Source: Orientia tsutsugamushi
Lineage (GTDB): Bacteria; Pseudomonadota; Alphaproteobacteria; Rickettsiales; Rickettsiaceae
Assembly: GCF_900327275.1 (NCBI RefSeq)
Contig: NZ_LS398548.1
Location: 372,001-436,000 of the forward strand
Length of the DNA: 64,000 nt
Direction: 5' to 3'
The notes under the pieces were generated by a model that saw only the letters and a program-made list of their open reading frames with translations, searched no databases and was not told the DNA's origin. The translations under genes were made by a program, and so were the position numbers. Positions 47,034 through 55,845 of the stretch are shown one piece after another; the stretch's first letter is position 1; each line of letters begins with the position of its first letter.

Positions 47034-48362
47034 GTGGAACAGGACAATTCAGACAATAATAATACAAAAGAAGAAGATTTAGAGCTAAATGATAAACTAA
47101 AGGCTGAATCTTGTGTTAGGTCTAATAGCAAGTTATCAGAATTAACAAATATCATTCGTAGAAAGCCAGTAATTGCCTTAACTTTTATAAGCATCACAAT
47201 AATGGTTGTTTCATATTTTTTATCTGAAAGCGGTAAAACGAAAGAATCTATAATTTTTATTGAAAATCGTGAGTCAAGAGAAGCGATTTCTGGAATAGAA
47301 CAAGCTGTAGATTTAAGAGCAAAATGGACAGAAGAAATACTTAATGAAGTCAAAACATTAAAAGATAGATTTGACAGTGTAATAGACAGCAGATATTTAG
47401 AAATTACAGCCCAAATTAATAATTTTAACCAAAAACTTGAGATATTGGAGAATCAGCCTAAGCAGAGTCTATATAATAATGATAGTGATGAATTTAGTTC
47501 TGATCTTAATCATCATATTTTAAATTCACCACATGATAACAAAACAGAGCAAGCTCCTGTAGTAGTAAAGCCTTATGTAAATCTTAGGAGAGCTAGATTT
47601 GAGCCAAAAAAAAATGCTGAGAACTATGTTACTAGCGGTAGTTCTGCTAGAGCTGTGCTACTTACTGGAGTCGTTGTAGGTACTGGAACAAACAGCTCTT
47701 CATCACCAGAACCAATTGTTCTGCAGTTGCTTGATACAGCAATTCTTTATAATAAATATAAAACTGATCAAATCAAAAATGCAATTTTAATTGGATCCTG
47801 TAACGGAGAGATGTCCTCAGAGAGAGCTAAATGTCGCATCGAAACTCTTTCAGTAGTCAATAACCAAGGAGATATTATCGAAAAAAAGGTGGAAGGCTGG
47901 TTGATAGGCGAAGACGGACGTTCTGGAATTAAAGGAATCGTGGTGGATAAATCGTCTAACATAGCAAGCATGGCTGCATTAAATGGAGTATTTAGCAGTA
48001 TAGCTAAGTTTCTGCAATCTAAGGCTATTAAACCTGATATGCTACCAACTTTAAACTTAGTAACTGGAGGCCAACAACAAGAGTTTCAGATTGGAGATGC
48101 GCTTCAGTCTGGAGCTTACGCTGGAGCTAGCAATGCTTTTGATAAGCTAGCTGATTTTGCTATAAAACGAGCTGATTCTATGAGCCCGGTCGTTCTTATT
48201 GCGTCAGGTAGAGTCATCGATGTTGTATTTAAAAAAGGGTTTGACTTACTTGAGCACAAGAAGAAGCCACATAATTTAACTTATTCACCATCAACTAACA
48301 ATGAAAAAGTTAATTTGCATAATAAATTCGATCAATCACAAAAGTTAGAGGAGTATTTATAA
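47034..48362 (+). CDS. traB: F-type conjugation protein TraB
   Basis: TraB (VirB10-like) spans the periplasm and joins the inner-membrane complex to the TraK/TraV outer ring. The 442-residue protein has a cytoplasmic start, one membrane helix (about residues 44-62, PVIALTFISITIMVVSYFL), a coiled coil and linker, then the beta-barrel domain (ARAVLLTGVVVGTGTNSSSS and CNGEMSSERAKCRIETLS). The start is GTG with GGAGG six bases upstream. Length is near the F protein (475). The stop overlaps traV by one base. Confidence 0.93.
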   Translation: MEQDNSDNNNTKEEDLELNDKLKAESCVRSNSKLSELTNIIRRKPVIALTFISITIMVVSYFLSESGKTKESIIFIENRESREAISGIEQAVDLRAKWTEEILNEVKTLKDRFDSVIDSRYLEITAQINNFNQKLEILENQPKQSLYNNDSDEFSSDLNHHILNSPHDNKTEQAPVVVKPYVNLRRARFEPKKNAENYVTSGSSARAVLLTGVVVGTGTNSSSSPEPIVLQLLDTAILYNKYKTDQIKNAILIGSCNGEMSSERAKCRIETLSVVNNQGDIIEKKVEGWLIGEDGRSGIKGIVVDKSSNIASMAALNGVFSSIAKFLQSKAIKPDMLPTLNLVTGGQQQEFQIGDALQSGAYAGASNAFDKLADFAIKRADSMSPVVLIASGRVIDVVFKKGFDLLEHKKKPHNLTYSPSTNNEKVNLHNKFDQSQKLEEYL

Positions 48363-48682
48363 TGAAGTTTTTATTATTGCTATTGTGCTGTATGAGCCTA
48401 ACCAGTTTCTTTTACAGAAGTACTTTTGATTGTAAAATTCCTAAAGGGCTAAAATGTAAGTCTTTATACGAAATAAAGAATATGGTTGCTCAAGGCGCTT
48501 TTGATATTGATAATCTTGAAACATCAAAAATTAAATCAAAAAGACGTTGTATTCTATGCTACAGGCAAGCTAAAGCAGTTCAAGGTGTAGATGTTGTTAA
48601 CAAGTCGCCGAAAAAACCAAAAAAATATCTTATTAATTTATTTAAATCAAAACAGAGTCAAGGTGAACGCAAGCATACATAA
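48362..48682 (+). CDS. traV: F-type conjugation protein TraV, lipobox Cys missing
   Basis: TraV is normally an outer-membrane lipoprotein (VirB7-like) that anchors TraK. Here the 106-residue protein has a signal peptide (FLLLLLCCMSLTSF) followed by the family's conserved FDCKIPKGLKCKSLYEIK. Where TraV proteins have L-x-G-C, this one has L-T-S-F-F, so no acylatable cysteine is at the expected place; Cys9 and Cys10 lie inside the hydrophobic core. The C-terminus ends with a second Cys pair (CILCYRQ) and a Lys-rich tail, shorter than F TraV (171). It overlaps traC by about 20 bases if traC starts at 48663. Confidence 0.8.
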   Translation: MKFLLLLLCCMSLTSFFYRSTFDCKIPKGLKCKSLYEIKNMVAQGAFDIDNLETSKIKSKRRCILCYRQAKAVQGVDVVNKSPKKPKKYLINLFKSKQSQGERKHT

Positions 48683-51155
48683 GGATTTTGATCGAGAAAG
48701 ATTTTCTAAACATTTTGTCTATGAATCATATGATGATGAGACTCAGCTATTCTTTAATCGTGGTTCAATAGGTTTTGTATTGCTTGCATGGCCATTGGTT
48801 GGAGCTAGTGTTTCAGCTCAAAATGAAATTGCTGAATTTCTGAAAAGCGATGAAAATTTACCTGCTGAAAGTAGCCTTCAAGTATTGATGATTGGTAGTA
48901 ATAATATAGAGAATTTTTTAAGCAACTGGCAGTCATATCGTAAAGGAGAGATATTTATTGAGTTAGCTAATAAAAGAACAGAGTTTTTGCGTGACCAAGC
49001 TCAAAAAGTAGGTTCTATAAAGGATGTAGTATTGTTGATTTCAGTAACTATACCTAATTTAAATGCAAATATAGATGATATGATTCGCAGAAGAGATGCT
49101 TTAAAAGATACGTTTAGGTCAATTGGATTAAGCACTGAAAATGTGAATGCGCAGCAATTATTAAAGTTTTTGAGAGTAATATTTGGCTGGCCTGAAGAAG
49201 AACATTCAAATATTAACCAGTATGAAATATTGTCTGAACAAATTCTAAGTGGAGATTTTTCGTTATTTGAGAATGATGATTGTGTAAATGTAAATGATGA
49301 TCAAATATTTATCAGCCTAGAAGCTCGCAAAAGACCTGCAGAATGGAAATTATCTGCTATGGATCTGTTTTTAGGTAATGAAATGCGTCGTGATGAATAT
49401 ATAAAATCAAATTTCCTGATTCATTTTGGTCTGCAAATTTTGCCAAATCAAGCAATGGAAAGGACTGCGGCCATAACAAAAAGAGAGGCACTAGAAAGAA
49501 ATATTAATGCAGGAATGGGCAAATTTTTTCCTGACATACAGCAAGAAGCTGCTGATTTAGCAGGTGTAGTGGCTGCTCTACAGAGCGGTGATAGAGTTGT
49601 TAATATTCACTTCAACGTTATTATGTTTGATAAAACAAAGAAAGCTAAGCAATCTGCATCGGCCTTTTGTTCGATGTTAAGACGAAGTGGATGGTATTTT
49701 GTACCATGTAAATATGATCATGTAGCCGTGTTACTAGCTGCGCTACCAATGCAGTTAGTTGAGCAAGGCCCAAAAGGTATATTGGGTCAAAATAAAACAT
49801 CAGGAGTTGGAATAGCTCTTTCTAGCTTAGGTAGAGGCATAAAAACTGTTTCTGTAGAGAGCAAAGTATTATTGCCAATAATCGGTGAATGGAAAGGTGA
49901 TTTAAGTTCTCCAGGCATGTTGCTCGCTGGAAGACGAGGTCAAATAATGTATTGGTCACCTTTTGGTGGAGCTTTATTACCTGCATTAAATAAGCATGGA
50001 GTAGCTCCAAATGAGAACTTTAACCTTTGTATAGCTGGAGTTCCAGGGTCTGGAAAATCTGTTTTTATGCAAGAATTAATGCTATCGGTTCTAGGAGTTG
50101 GTGGTAAGGTTTTTGTTCTTGATTATGGAAGATCATTTAAGCGTACATGCTTGATTCTAGGTGGTAGATACATAGAATTTGACATGAAAAATCCTGTATC
50201 AATTAATCCATTTTCAGAGGTGCCAGAGGATGACAGCGCAAAGTCTATAGAAGCTAGATCGGATTTTTTATCTAACTTTCCATCCATTTTAGCTACTATG
50301 GCTGCTCCACAGTATGGAACAAGCGATTTACAACAACCAATGCTACAGAGGGCTTTGATATCAGTCTGGCAAAAAAAGGGAGCTAAAGCTGAAATCACGG
50401 ATATTGCAGACTGGTTATCAAATAGAGAAGAATCATATGCTAAAGAGCTTGGAAATATGCTCTTTCCTTTTACTAAAGATGGTCAACATGGAAGATTTTT
50501 TAGTGGTAAGGCGCAATTATCTCTAAACTCTGATATTGTGGTAATTGAAACTGATCATCTACGCTCTGTACCAGAGCTGTTAGCTGTGATTGTACAGATT
50601 ATGATTGTTCATATTAATCAAACAATGGTTAAGGGAGATAGAAGTAGACCATTTTTAATTATGATCGATGAAGCCTGGAAGCTATTAGCTGGAAAGCGTT
50701 CAGGAGAGTTTATTGAAGAAGCAGGTCGAATAGCTCGAAAATATAATGGATCGATTGCTTTAGCAACTCAGCAGCTCACTGATTACTTTCGTCAAGAGGG
50801 TTCAGCATCTGAAAAAGCATTTGAGAACTCATCGCATAAGATAATTTTGAAGCAAAATTCTGAATCATTTAAGGCAATGCGAGCTAACCCTAAGCTTGCA
50901 GGCTTTGTTGATGAGGATTGGAAACTAAATTTACTGCAATCTGTACATTCAAATCCTCCGTATTATAGTGAAATAGCTATTTACAGCCCTAATGTTTCAG
51001 GTGTTGTAGGCAGATTAATGATTGATCCATTTACTCTACTGTTAACTTCGACGAATGCTAGAGATTATCAAGCTATAGAAGATCATATGGCTAAAGGGAT
51101 GAATGTCAGTGAGGCAATTAATTATGTGATAAGAGAGCGGAAAATAATTCCATGA
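48663..51155 (+). CDS. traC: F-type conjugation ATPase TraC
   Basis: TraC (VirB4-like) powers pilus assembly. The protein is about 830 residues, similar to F TraC (875). The family start region RFSKHFVYESYDDETQLFFN is intact. Walker A is AGVPGSGKS at 458-466, Walker B is FLIMIDEAW at about 663-671, and SIALATQQLTDYFRQ follows as the conserved Gln motif. The start is uncertain: the frame is open from 48591, but the GTG at 48663 places it best against traV. The stop overlaps traW as ATGA. Confidence 0.92.
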   Translation: MNASIHKDFDRERFSKHFVYESYDDETQLFFNRGSIGFVLLAWPLVGASVSAQNEIAEFLKSDENLPAESSLQVLMIGSNNIENFLSNWQSYRKGEIFIELANKRTEFLRDQAQKVGSIKDVVLLISVTIPNLNANIDDMIRRRDALKDTFRSIGLSTENVNAQQLLKFLRVIFGWPEEEHSNINQYEILSEQILSGDFSLFENDDCVNVNDDQIFISLEARKRPAEWKLSAMDLFLGNEMRRDEYIKSNFLIHFGLQILPNQAMERTAAITKREALERNINAGMGKFFPDIQQEAADLAGVVAALQSGDRVVNIHFNVIMFDKTKKAKQSASAFCSMLRRSGWYFVPCKYDHVAVLLAALPMQLVEQGPKGILGQNKTSGVGIALSSLGRGIKTVSVESKVLLPIIGEWKGDLSSPGMLLAGRRGQIMYWSPFGGALLPALNKHGVAPNENFNLCIAGVPGSGKSVFMQELMLSVLGVGGKVFVLDYGRSFKRTCLILGGRYIEFDMKNPVSINPFSEVPEDDSAKSIEARSDFLSNFPSILATMAAPQYGTSDLQQPMLQRALISVWQKKGAKAEITDIADWLSNREESYAKELGNMLFPFTKDGQHGRFFSGKAQLSLNSDIVVIETDHLRSVPELLAVIVQIMIVHINQTMVKGDRSRPFLIMIDEAWKLLAGKRSGEFIEEAGRIARKYNGSIALATQQLTDYFRQEGSASEKAFENSSHKIILKQNSESFKAMRANPKLAGFVDEDWKLNLLQSVHSNPPYYSEIAIYSPNVSGVVGRLMIDPFTLLLTSTNARDYQAIEDHMAKGMNVSEAINYVIRERKIIP

Positions 51156-51811
51156 AGCAAGGAGTAGTAATTTGTATAGGCACATTCTTTGCTTTATTTG
51201 CTGTTGCTTATCAAGTAAGCGATATAAGGGCCAATTTATTAAATGCTGATATAGGTGTTGAGATTAAGGATTATGGGACTAGAGGGCATGTTTTTCCAAT
51301 CATTGAAGAATCATTACTGGAGGTGATTATGGCTAAACTTAATGCTGCATCAAAAAGTGGTTTGTTGAACCAAATGCAGCTGGAATTTCAGGAAAAAGTT
51401 AGACAAAAAATTATGAGACCAGTACCAGTAAAAAATTTAAGTAAAGCTACTGAAAATAAAACGCGAATATATGATTCTACCTATGTTCAAAAGGATGACA
51501 TTAAGACAAAAAATGGTATAATAATAGTAAAGGGAGGAACTAAAATAAATCCTTTAGAGATGATACATTGGGGTGAACCACTAATATTAATTGATGGAGA
51601 TGATGAAGATCAGGTTGCTTGGGCAAAATCAAGACCAGGAAAGATAGTGTTAGTTAATGGAAATCCTATTGAACTAAGCAATCTATTAGGCCGGCACGTA
51701 TTCTTCGATCAATTGGGTTTTTTGAGTATGAAGTTTAAAATACAAGCTGTGCCAGCCATAATAGAGCAAGAAAACACTGTGCTTAAAATTAGCGAAGTAA
51801 GCACCTATTAA
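51152..51811 (+). CDS. traW: F-type conjugation protein TraW
   Basis: TraW is a periplasmic protein needed for pilus assembly that acts with TrbC. The 219-residue protein has an N-terminal signal or anchor (VVICIGTFFALFAVAY). The conserved YGTRGHVFPIIEESLLEVI and the C-terminal IDGDDEDQVAWAK, VLVNGNP and RHVFFDQLGFL blocks are typical of the family. It overlaps traC by four bases. Confidence 0.93.
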   Translation: MKQGVVICIGTFFALFAVAYQVSDIRANLLNADIGVEIKDYGTRGHVFPIIEESLLEVIMAKLNAASKSGLLNQMQLEFQEKVRQKIMRPVPVKNLSKATENKTRIYDSTYVQKDDIKTKNGIIIVKGGTKINPLEMIHWGEPLILIDGDDEDQVAWAKSRPGKIVLVNGNPIELSNLLGRHVFFDQLGFLSMKFKIQAVPAIIEQENTVLKISEVSTY

Positions 51812-51901
51812 AAGCATATAACGCACGTTGGAAGTTACATAATATGCTGTAAGCAGTATAACTCAATATACTACTAAATTCAACTTAAAAGAAGGTTTTA
51901 T

Positions 51902-52075
51902 ATGAAAAGTTGGAAATTGCAGCAATTAGAACAAGATCTAGTTAAAATAGTTAATAATACGCTACGAGGTGAAATACAAGAGATAGTAAATCCAGGTGGT
52001 GAAACTTTATATTTAATTCCAGGAAATAGATATCCAAAACTTCTTCGTAAAATTTCATCAATGCAAGCAAAGTGA
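51902..52075 (+). CDS. small conserved-looking ORF between traW and traU, 57 residues
   Basis: The ATG at 51902 opens a frame ending TGA immediately before the GTG of traU, with no spacer. The product (MKSWKLQQLEQDLVKIVNN at the start, LYLIPGNRYPKLLRKI near the end) is basic and soluble. I know no family. The tight junction with traU suggests translational coupling. In F, trbI lies nearby in the operon, but that protein is larger and membrane-bound, so this is not it. It could be an operon-specific regulator or a decayed leader. Confidence 0.55.
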   Translation: MKSWKLQQLEQDLVKIVNNTLRGEIQEIVNPGGETLYLIPGNRYPKLLRKISSMQAK

Positions 52076-53053
52076 GTGAAGGAACTGGTAATTTTGTTAG
52101 CGATAGTAATGTCTATAACAGCTAATAACTGTTATGCAGCTGCTGGGTGTGTTGGAAGATTTGTAAATCCTATAACAGATGTATGTTGGAAGTGCTTGTT
52201 TCCAATTACTATAGCTGGATTTAAGGTAGTAAGCAGTTCAATGCCTGATACTAATGCTTCTGGTAGACTTATATGTCTTTGTCCTAAGCCAGGGATTCCA
52301 GTGCCTATACCTGGTATTCCGGTAGGATTTTGGGAGCCAGTACGCCTTGTAGACGTTACAAAGTCACCAATGTGTATGGTAAGTCTTGGAGGTTTGTCAT
52401 TTGGAACTGCTACTCAAAAAGGCATGAAAGATGAAGCTGAAGGAAGTGCTTTTTACCACATTCATTGGTATGTCTATCCCGTGATTTACTGGCTGGAAAT
52501 TTTGCTTGATTTTATTTGTCTGGAAATGGCTGCAGTCGATATAGCATATTTAACAGAGTTTGATCCATTATGGAGTGATGATGCTAAATCTGCGATTTTA
52601 AATCCAGAAACGTTGTTGTTTCAAAATGTAGCTGCTTATCAAGCATGTATAGCTGATTGCATGAGTTGTAGCGCTGGTTTATTAGCAAGTGATTATGCTT
52701 TTTGGTGTGCTGGATGTCAAGGAATGCTTTACCCTTTTACTGGAACAGCTGCAGCGCATAATGGTGGAGTTGGAACATCTGTATTAATGGTAAGTAAATT
52801 TATGGCTAAGATGCATAGGCAACTGATGTTATGGGGATATTATGGTTATAAAGGCCTATGTGGTAAGTATCCTATGCCTATCATCAAGAAAAGCCAATAT
52901 CGACTACAAATGACTTATCCAATTCCAGAAACTAAATCCTGTAAGAGCATAGGTCAAACAGAAGCTATATGGCAAGCTGGTAGAGAATTTCCAGTTAATG
53001 GTGAAGATTTCGGTTACTTGATTTGGCGAAAAAGAGATTGTTGTTTGCTTTGA
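52076..53053 (+). CDS. traU: F-type conjugation protein TraU
   Basis: TraU is a cysteine-rich periplasmic protein needed for DNA transfer and mating-pair stability. The 325-residue protein has a signal peptide (VILLAIVMSITANNCYA) and many paired cysteines (CVGRFVNPITDVCWKCLFP and CIADCMSC). The usual family length is 330. The start is GTG, directly after the small upstream ORF. The 3' 600 bases are duplicated at the left edge of the window. Confidence 0.95.
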   Translation: MKELVILLAIVMSITANNCYAAAGCVGRFVNPITDVCWKCLFPITIAGFKVVSSSMPDTNASGRLICLCPKPGIPVPIPGIPVGFWEPVRLVDVTKSPMCMVSLGGLSFGTATQKGMKDEAEGSAFYHIHWYVYPVIYWLEILLDFICLEMAAVDIAYLTEFDPLWSDDAKSAILNPETLLFQNVAAYQACIADCMSCSAGLLASDYAFWCAGCQGMLYPFTGTAAAHNGGVGTSVLMVSKFMAKMHRQLMLWGYYGYKGLCGKYPMPIIKKSQYRLQMTYPIPETKSCKSIGQTEAIWQAGREFPVNGEDFGYLIWRKRDCCLL

Positions 53054-53075
53054 TTTATAAAGCTTGGAGAGGAAT

Positions 53076-53459
53076 ATGGTTATACGAGTAATGATGTTGA
53101 TGGTTTTATTATTTGTTAATAATGCTAATGCTTTTTTTTTGGACAAGCAAAAAACTTTTATTTTTGTCTCATTTTCAATGAGTGATGAGGCTTTAAAAAG
53201 CTATTTTGCTGAGTCTGAAAAGGCTGGAGCTCAATTAGTTATGCGTGGGTTAATTAATAACTCATTTACACAAACAAAGAATAAAACTATGGAGCTTGGT
53301 ATTAGCTTCGATATAGATCCTAGCTTGTTTGAACAATATAAAATTGATGTTGTACCAGTGATAGTAATAGATGATGAAAAAAGAGGATTAACCAAGAAAT
53401 TAACTGGCCATATTCCTTTAGCAACAGCATTAGAAATTATGAATGAGAATACTCCATGA
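53076..53459 (+). CDS. trbC: F-type conjugation protein TrbC
   Basis: A periplasmic thioredoxin-fold protein that interacts with TraW and TraU during pilus assembly. The product is 127 residues from the ATG at 53076, which follows GGAGAGG and gives a clean signal peptide ending NNANA; a TTG twelve bases upstream is an alternative. It has the TrbC segment FIFVSFSMSDEALK and VVPVIVIDDEK near the end. It is shorter than F TrbC (212), as in other rickettsial copies. The ATGA overlap with traN indicates coupling. Confidence 0.92.
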   Translation: MVIRVMMLMVLLFVNNANAFFLDKQKTFIFVSFSMSDEALKSYFAESEKAGAQLVMRGLINNSFTQTKNKTMELGISFDIDPSLFEQYKIDVVPVIVIDDEKRGLTKKLTGHIPLATALEIMNENTP

Positions 53460-55150
53460 AGCAACTTATAGTACTAGTTTTGATAATATTGAACATCAAT
53501 TGTTGTTTAGCTTCAATGCAAAGCAGTTATAATGAAGCTAGCAACTATAATGTAAATCTTGGAAATTCTTCAAATACACAAGAATTATTTCATCAAGGTA
53601 GTAATGTCAATTATCCTAATAATGATGAGGATTTAACCTATCATGGCCGTAATCAGCTTAGTACAGAAAGTGGGGCAATGTTATTTCAAGCTGAAAACAG
53701 TAAAAACAATGCCTTAACTCAACATAATATCAACGATCAAAATTATATGATAGCTAATTCAATGAGAATTGAATCTGATCCTTTAAGTGCCCTTGATAGC
53801 AGTAACTTCGTAACTCAGACAAGTACAACTAATACTGAAATCATTCAAAGTTGTACTGAAGGCAGTAAGTTCAATATTGAACTTATTCGAGAATTAAACG
53901 TTGAGTGCAAATTAGAGAATGTATGGCTTCCATGGCAAAGCCGGCAAATGGAATTTGCAACAGAAGAAATAAAGGAGAATCATAGTAATTGGATTAATAG
54001 TCGTAGCGATGTCTATGATGATGAATTAGATGCGCAAGTATACTGCCTAGCAGATGATCCCGAAGCAATTGTAAAACAAATGAAATGGGCTATTGCTAAT
54101 AGGCTTGGTGCATCTATACACCATGTTGGTAGAAATTTGTTATTAGAAGTAAATGAAAAAATATGTATACTTCACTATGACTACAGAGATAAGACTCAAG
54201 AACTAAGGAAAGTAGCAGAATATTGGAAAGTTTTAAACCCTGAACTTGAGCAATTAACAGAAAGTAACGAATGCTATGAGGTCAATAGAATCAACTATGA
54301 TGGTGGTGATAGAGTATTTTTTGACAAGTTTAAAGTCAATCGTCCATATTGGAAACAAAAGATTGTTTTTTCTTGTACTAGCGATCCAAAAGATGGTTGC
54401 AAACACCTTAAAATTCAAAATTGCGAATTAAAAAACAGCACTTGCCAAAAATCAGTAGCAAATATTTGTTTACTATGGCAGCACGATTATAGCTGTTCAA
54501 CTGAGAAGCAAACAATGCTACACTCATCATTGCGTAATAACTCAATCTTTTGTTTAGGAGGCAATTGCAATACTCCAACTATTATACCAAACAGGGATAT
54601 AGCTAAAGTAGCTCATATAGCGATGCTAAATCAGATGAGCAAAGATATTAAAACAAATCCCGTTTCTGTATTTTCAGGTAAACATCGCAAATGCAAAAAG
54701 GACGTATTTAGTTTTTTGAATTGCTGTTCTTCAATGACTGGCTGGGGGCGTGATATAGGCTTATCGCAATGTAAATCTAAGGAACAAGAATTAGCTCTAT
54801 ATAGAAAAAAAGGTTACTGCTATTACATTGGAACCTACTGTTCTTCAAGAATTCCAATATTAGGTATTTGCTTAGCTAGAAAGTCTACTTATTGCTGCTT
54901 TCAGTCGAAACTTGCTAGAATTTTTCAGGAAGAAGCAAGAAAACAGCTAAAAATAGACTTTGGAACACCTGAATGTCCAAATTGTAGAGGCCTTACTGTT
55001 AAGGAATTACAAAAAGTTGATTTCACTAAAATCAATATGGATGAACTATTTGGTGATATACTCACTAAGGCTCAAAACAGCATGAACAAAGACATTATTG
55101 CAGGCATCAAAGATAAAGTTCATCGTATGCAACAAAGTCAGTCTAAATGA
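53456..55150 (+). CDS. traN: F-type mating-pair stabilisation protein TraN
   Basis: TraN is an outer-membrane protein that recognises the recipient surface. The 564-residue protein has a signal peptide (residues 2-18, LIVLVLIILNINCCLA) and a very cysteine-rich C-terminal two thirds (for example FLNCCSSMTGWGRD and KGYCYYIGTYCSSRIP, then CLARKSTYCCFQSKLARI). This cysteine pattern is diagnostic. The N-terminal 150 residues are Asn/Ser-rich and poorly conserved, the part that varies with host range in other TraN proteins. Confidence 0.92.
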   Translation: MKQLIVLVLIILNINCCLASMQSSYNEASNYNVNLGNSSNTQELFHQGSNVNYPNNDEDLTYHGRNQLSTESGAMLFQAENSKNNALTQHNINDQNYMIANSMRIESDPLSALDSSNFVTQTSTTNTEIIQSCTEGSKFNIELIRELNVECKLENVWLPWQSRQMEFATEEIKENHSNWINSRSDVYDDELDAQVYCLADDPEAIVKQMKWAIANRLGASIHHVGRNLLLEVNEKICILHYDYRDKTQELRKVAEYWKVLNPELEQLTESNECYEVNRINYDGGDRVFFDKFKVNRPYWKQKIVFSCTSDPKDGCKHLKIQNCELKNSTCQKSVANICLLWQHDYSCSTEKQTMLHSSLRNNSIFCLGGNCNTPTIIPNRDIAKVAHIAMLNQMSKDIKTNPVSVFSGKHRKCKKDVFSFLNCCSSMTGWGRDIGLSQCKSKEQELALYRKKGYCYYIGTYCSSRIPILGICLARKSTYCCFQSKLARIFQEEARKQLKIDFGTPECPNCRGLTVKELQKVDFTKINMDELFGDILTKAQNSMNKDIIAGIKDKVHRMQQSQSK

Positions 55151-55845
55151 ACAGATTACTAATGGTTATGATATTAATTAGTCAATTATCTACAGTTGAT
55201 GCTTCGCCTACAGGATTTCTATGGTACAATGATAAACATGGTCATGAGCCTGATGACTCTACTTCTAAGTTGATTAGTTCGACTCATGATCATAGAATCG
55301 AGGAATTAAAGGAGCAATTTAATCGAGCTCAGCGTATAGCGCTTGATAATCCAACGCTCGAAAATGTAATTACAGCACAAAGATTGCAGAAGCAAATCAT
55401 GGAGAAGGCTCATAAGTTTGCTACTATGTGGCAACTAGCTACTCTACTTGATTATCAACTGATTAATGCTCATGAGCCATCTAATAGCTTACATAGAAAG
55501 CTGTATCAAGAAAAATCAGAGCAGAAAAACGACTTAAAACTCAAAAACATTGCTAAAAACTGGGGATTAATTTTGCAAGTTAAACAAGATTGCTTGCTAT
55601 GTAAAGCCTTTATTCCTATTGTTCAGAGCTTTGCTAATAAATATGCATTTCAGTTGCTAGCTGTCAGTAAGAATAATGAGTTACTAAATAAATTAAATCC
55701 TAAGCATGTTGTGCCTGTATTATATCTAGTAGCTAGCGATGGTAAAAAAATATATGCAGTAGCTAGAAGCATAATCTCTGAAGATAAAATTATCGACAAT
55801 ATTCTAGCAATCGATAGATATTATCATAAATTGGAGACCGCATGA
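55147..55845 (+). CDS. traF: F-type conjugation protein TraF
   Basis: TraF is a periplasmic thioredoxin-like protein that acts in pilus assembly and may fold the cysteine-rich Tra proteins. The 232-residue protein has a signal peptide (MVMILISQLSTVDA). The conserved GFLWYNDKHGHEP lies next to it, and a CLLC motif in QDCLLCKAFIPIVQSF sits at the thioredoxin active-site position. Many F TraF proteins lack C-x-x-C, so redox activity is possible here. It overlaps its neighbours by four bases on each side. Confidence 0.92.
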   Translation: MNRLLMVMILISQLSTVDASPTGFLWYNDKHGHEPDDSTSKLISSTHDHRIEELKEQFNRAQRIALDNPTLENVITAQRLQKQIMEKAHKFATMWQLATLLDYQLINAHEPSNSLHRKLYQEKSEQKNDLKLKNIAKNWGLILQVKQDCLLCKAFIPIVQSFANKYAFQLLAVSKNNELLNKLNPKHVVPVLYLVASDGKKIYAVARSIISEDKIIDNILAIDRYYHKLETA

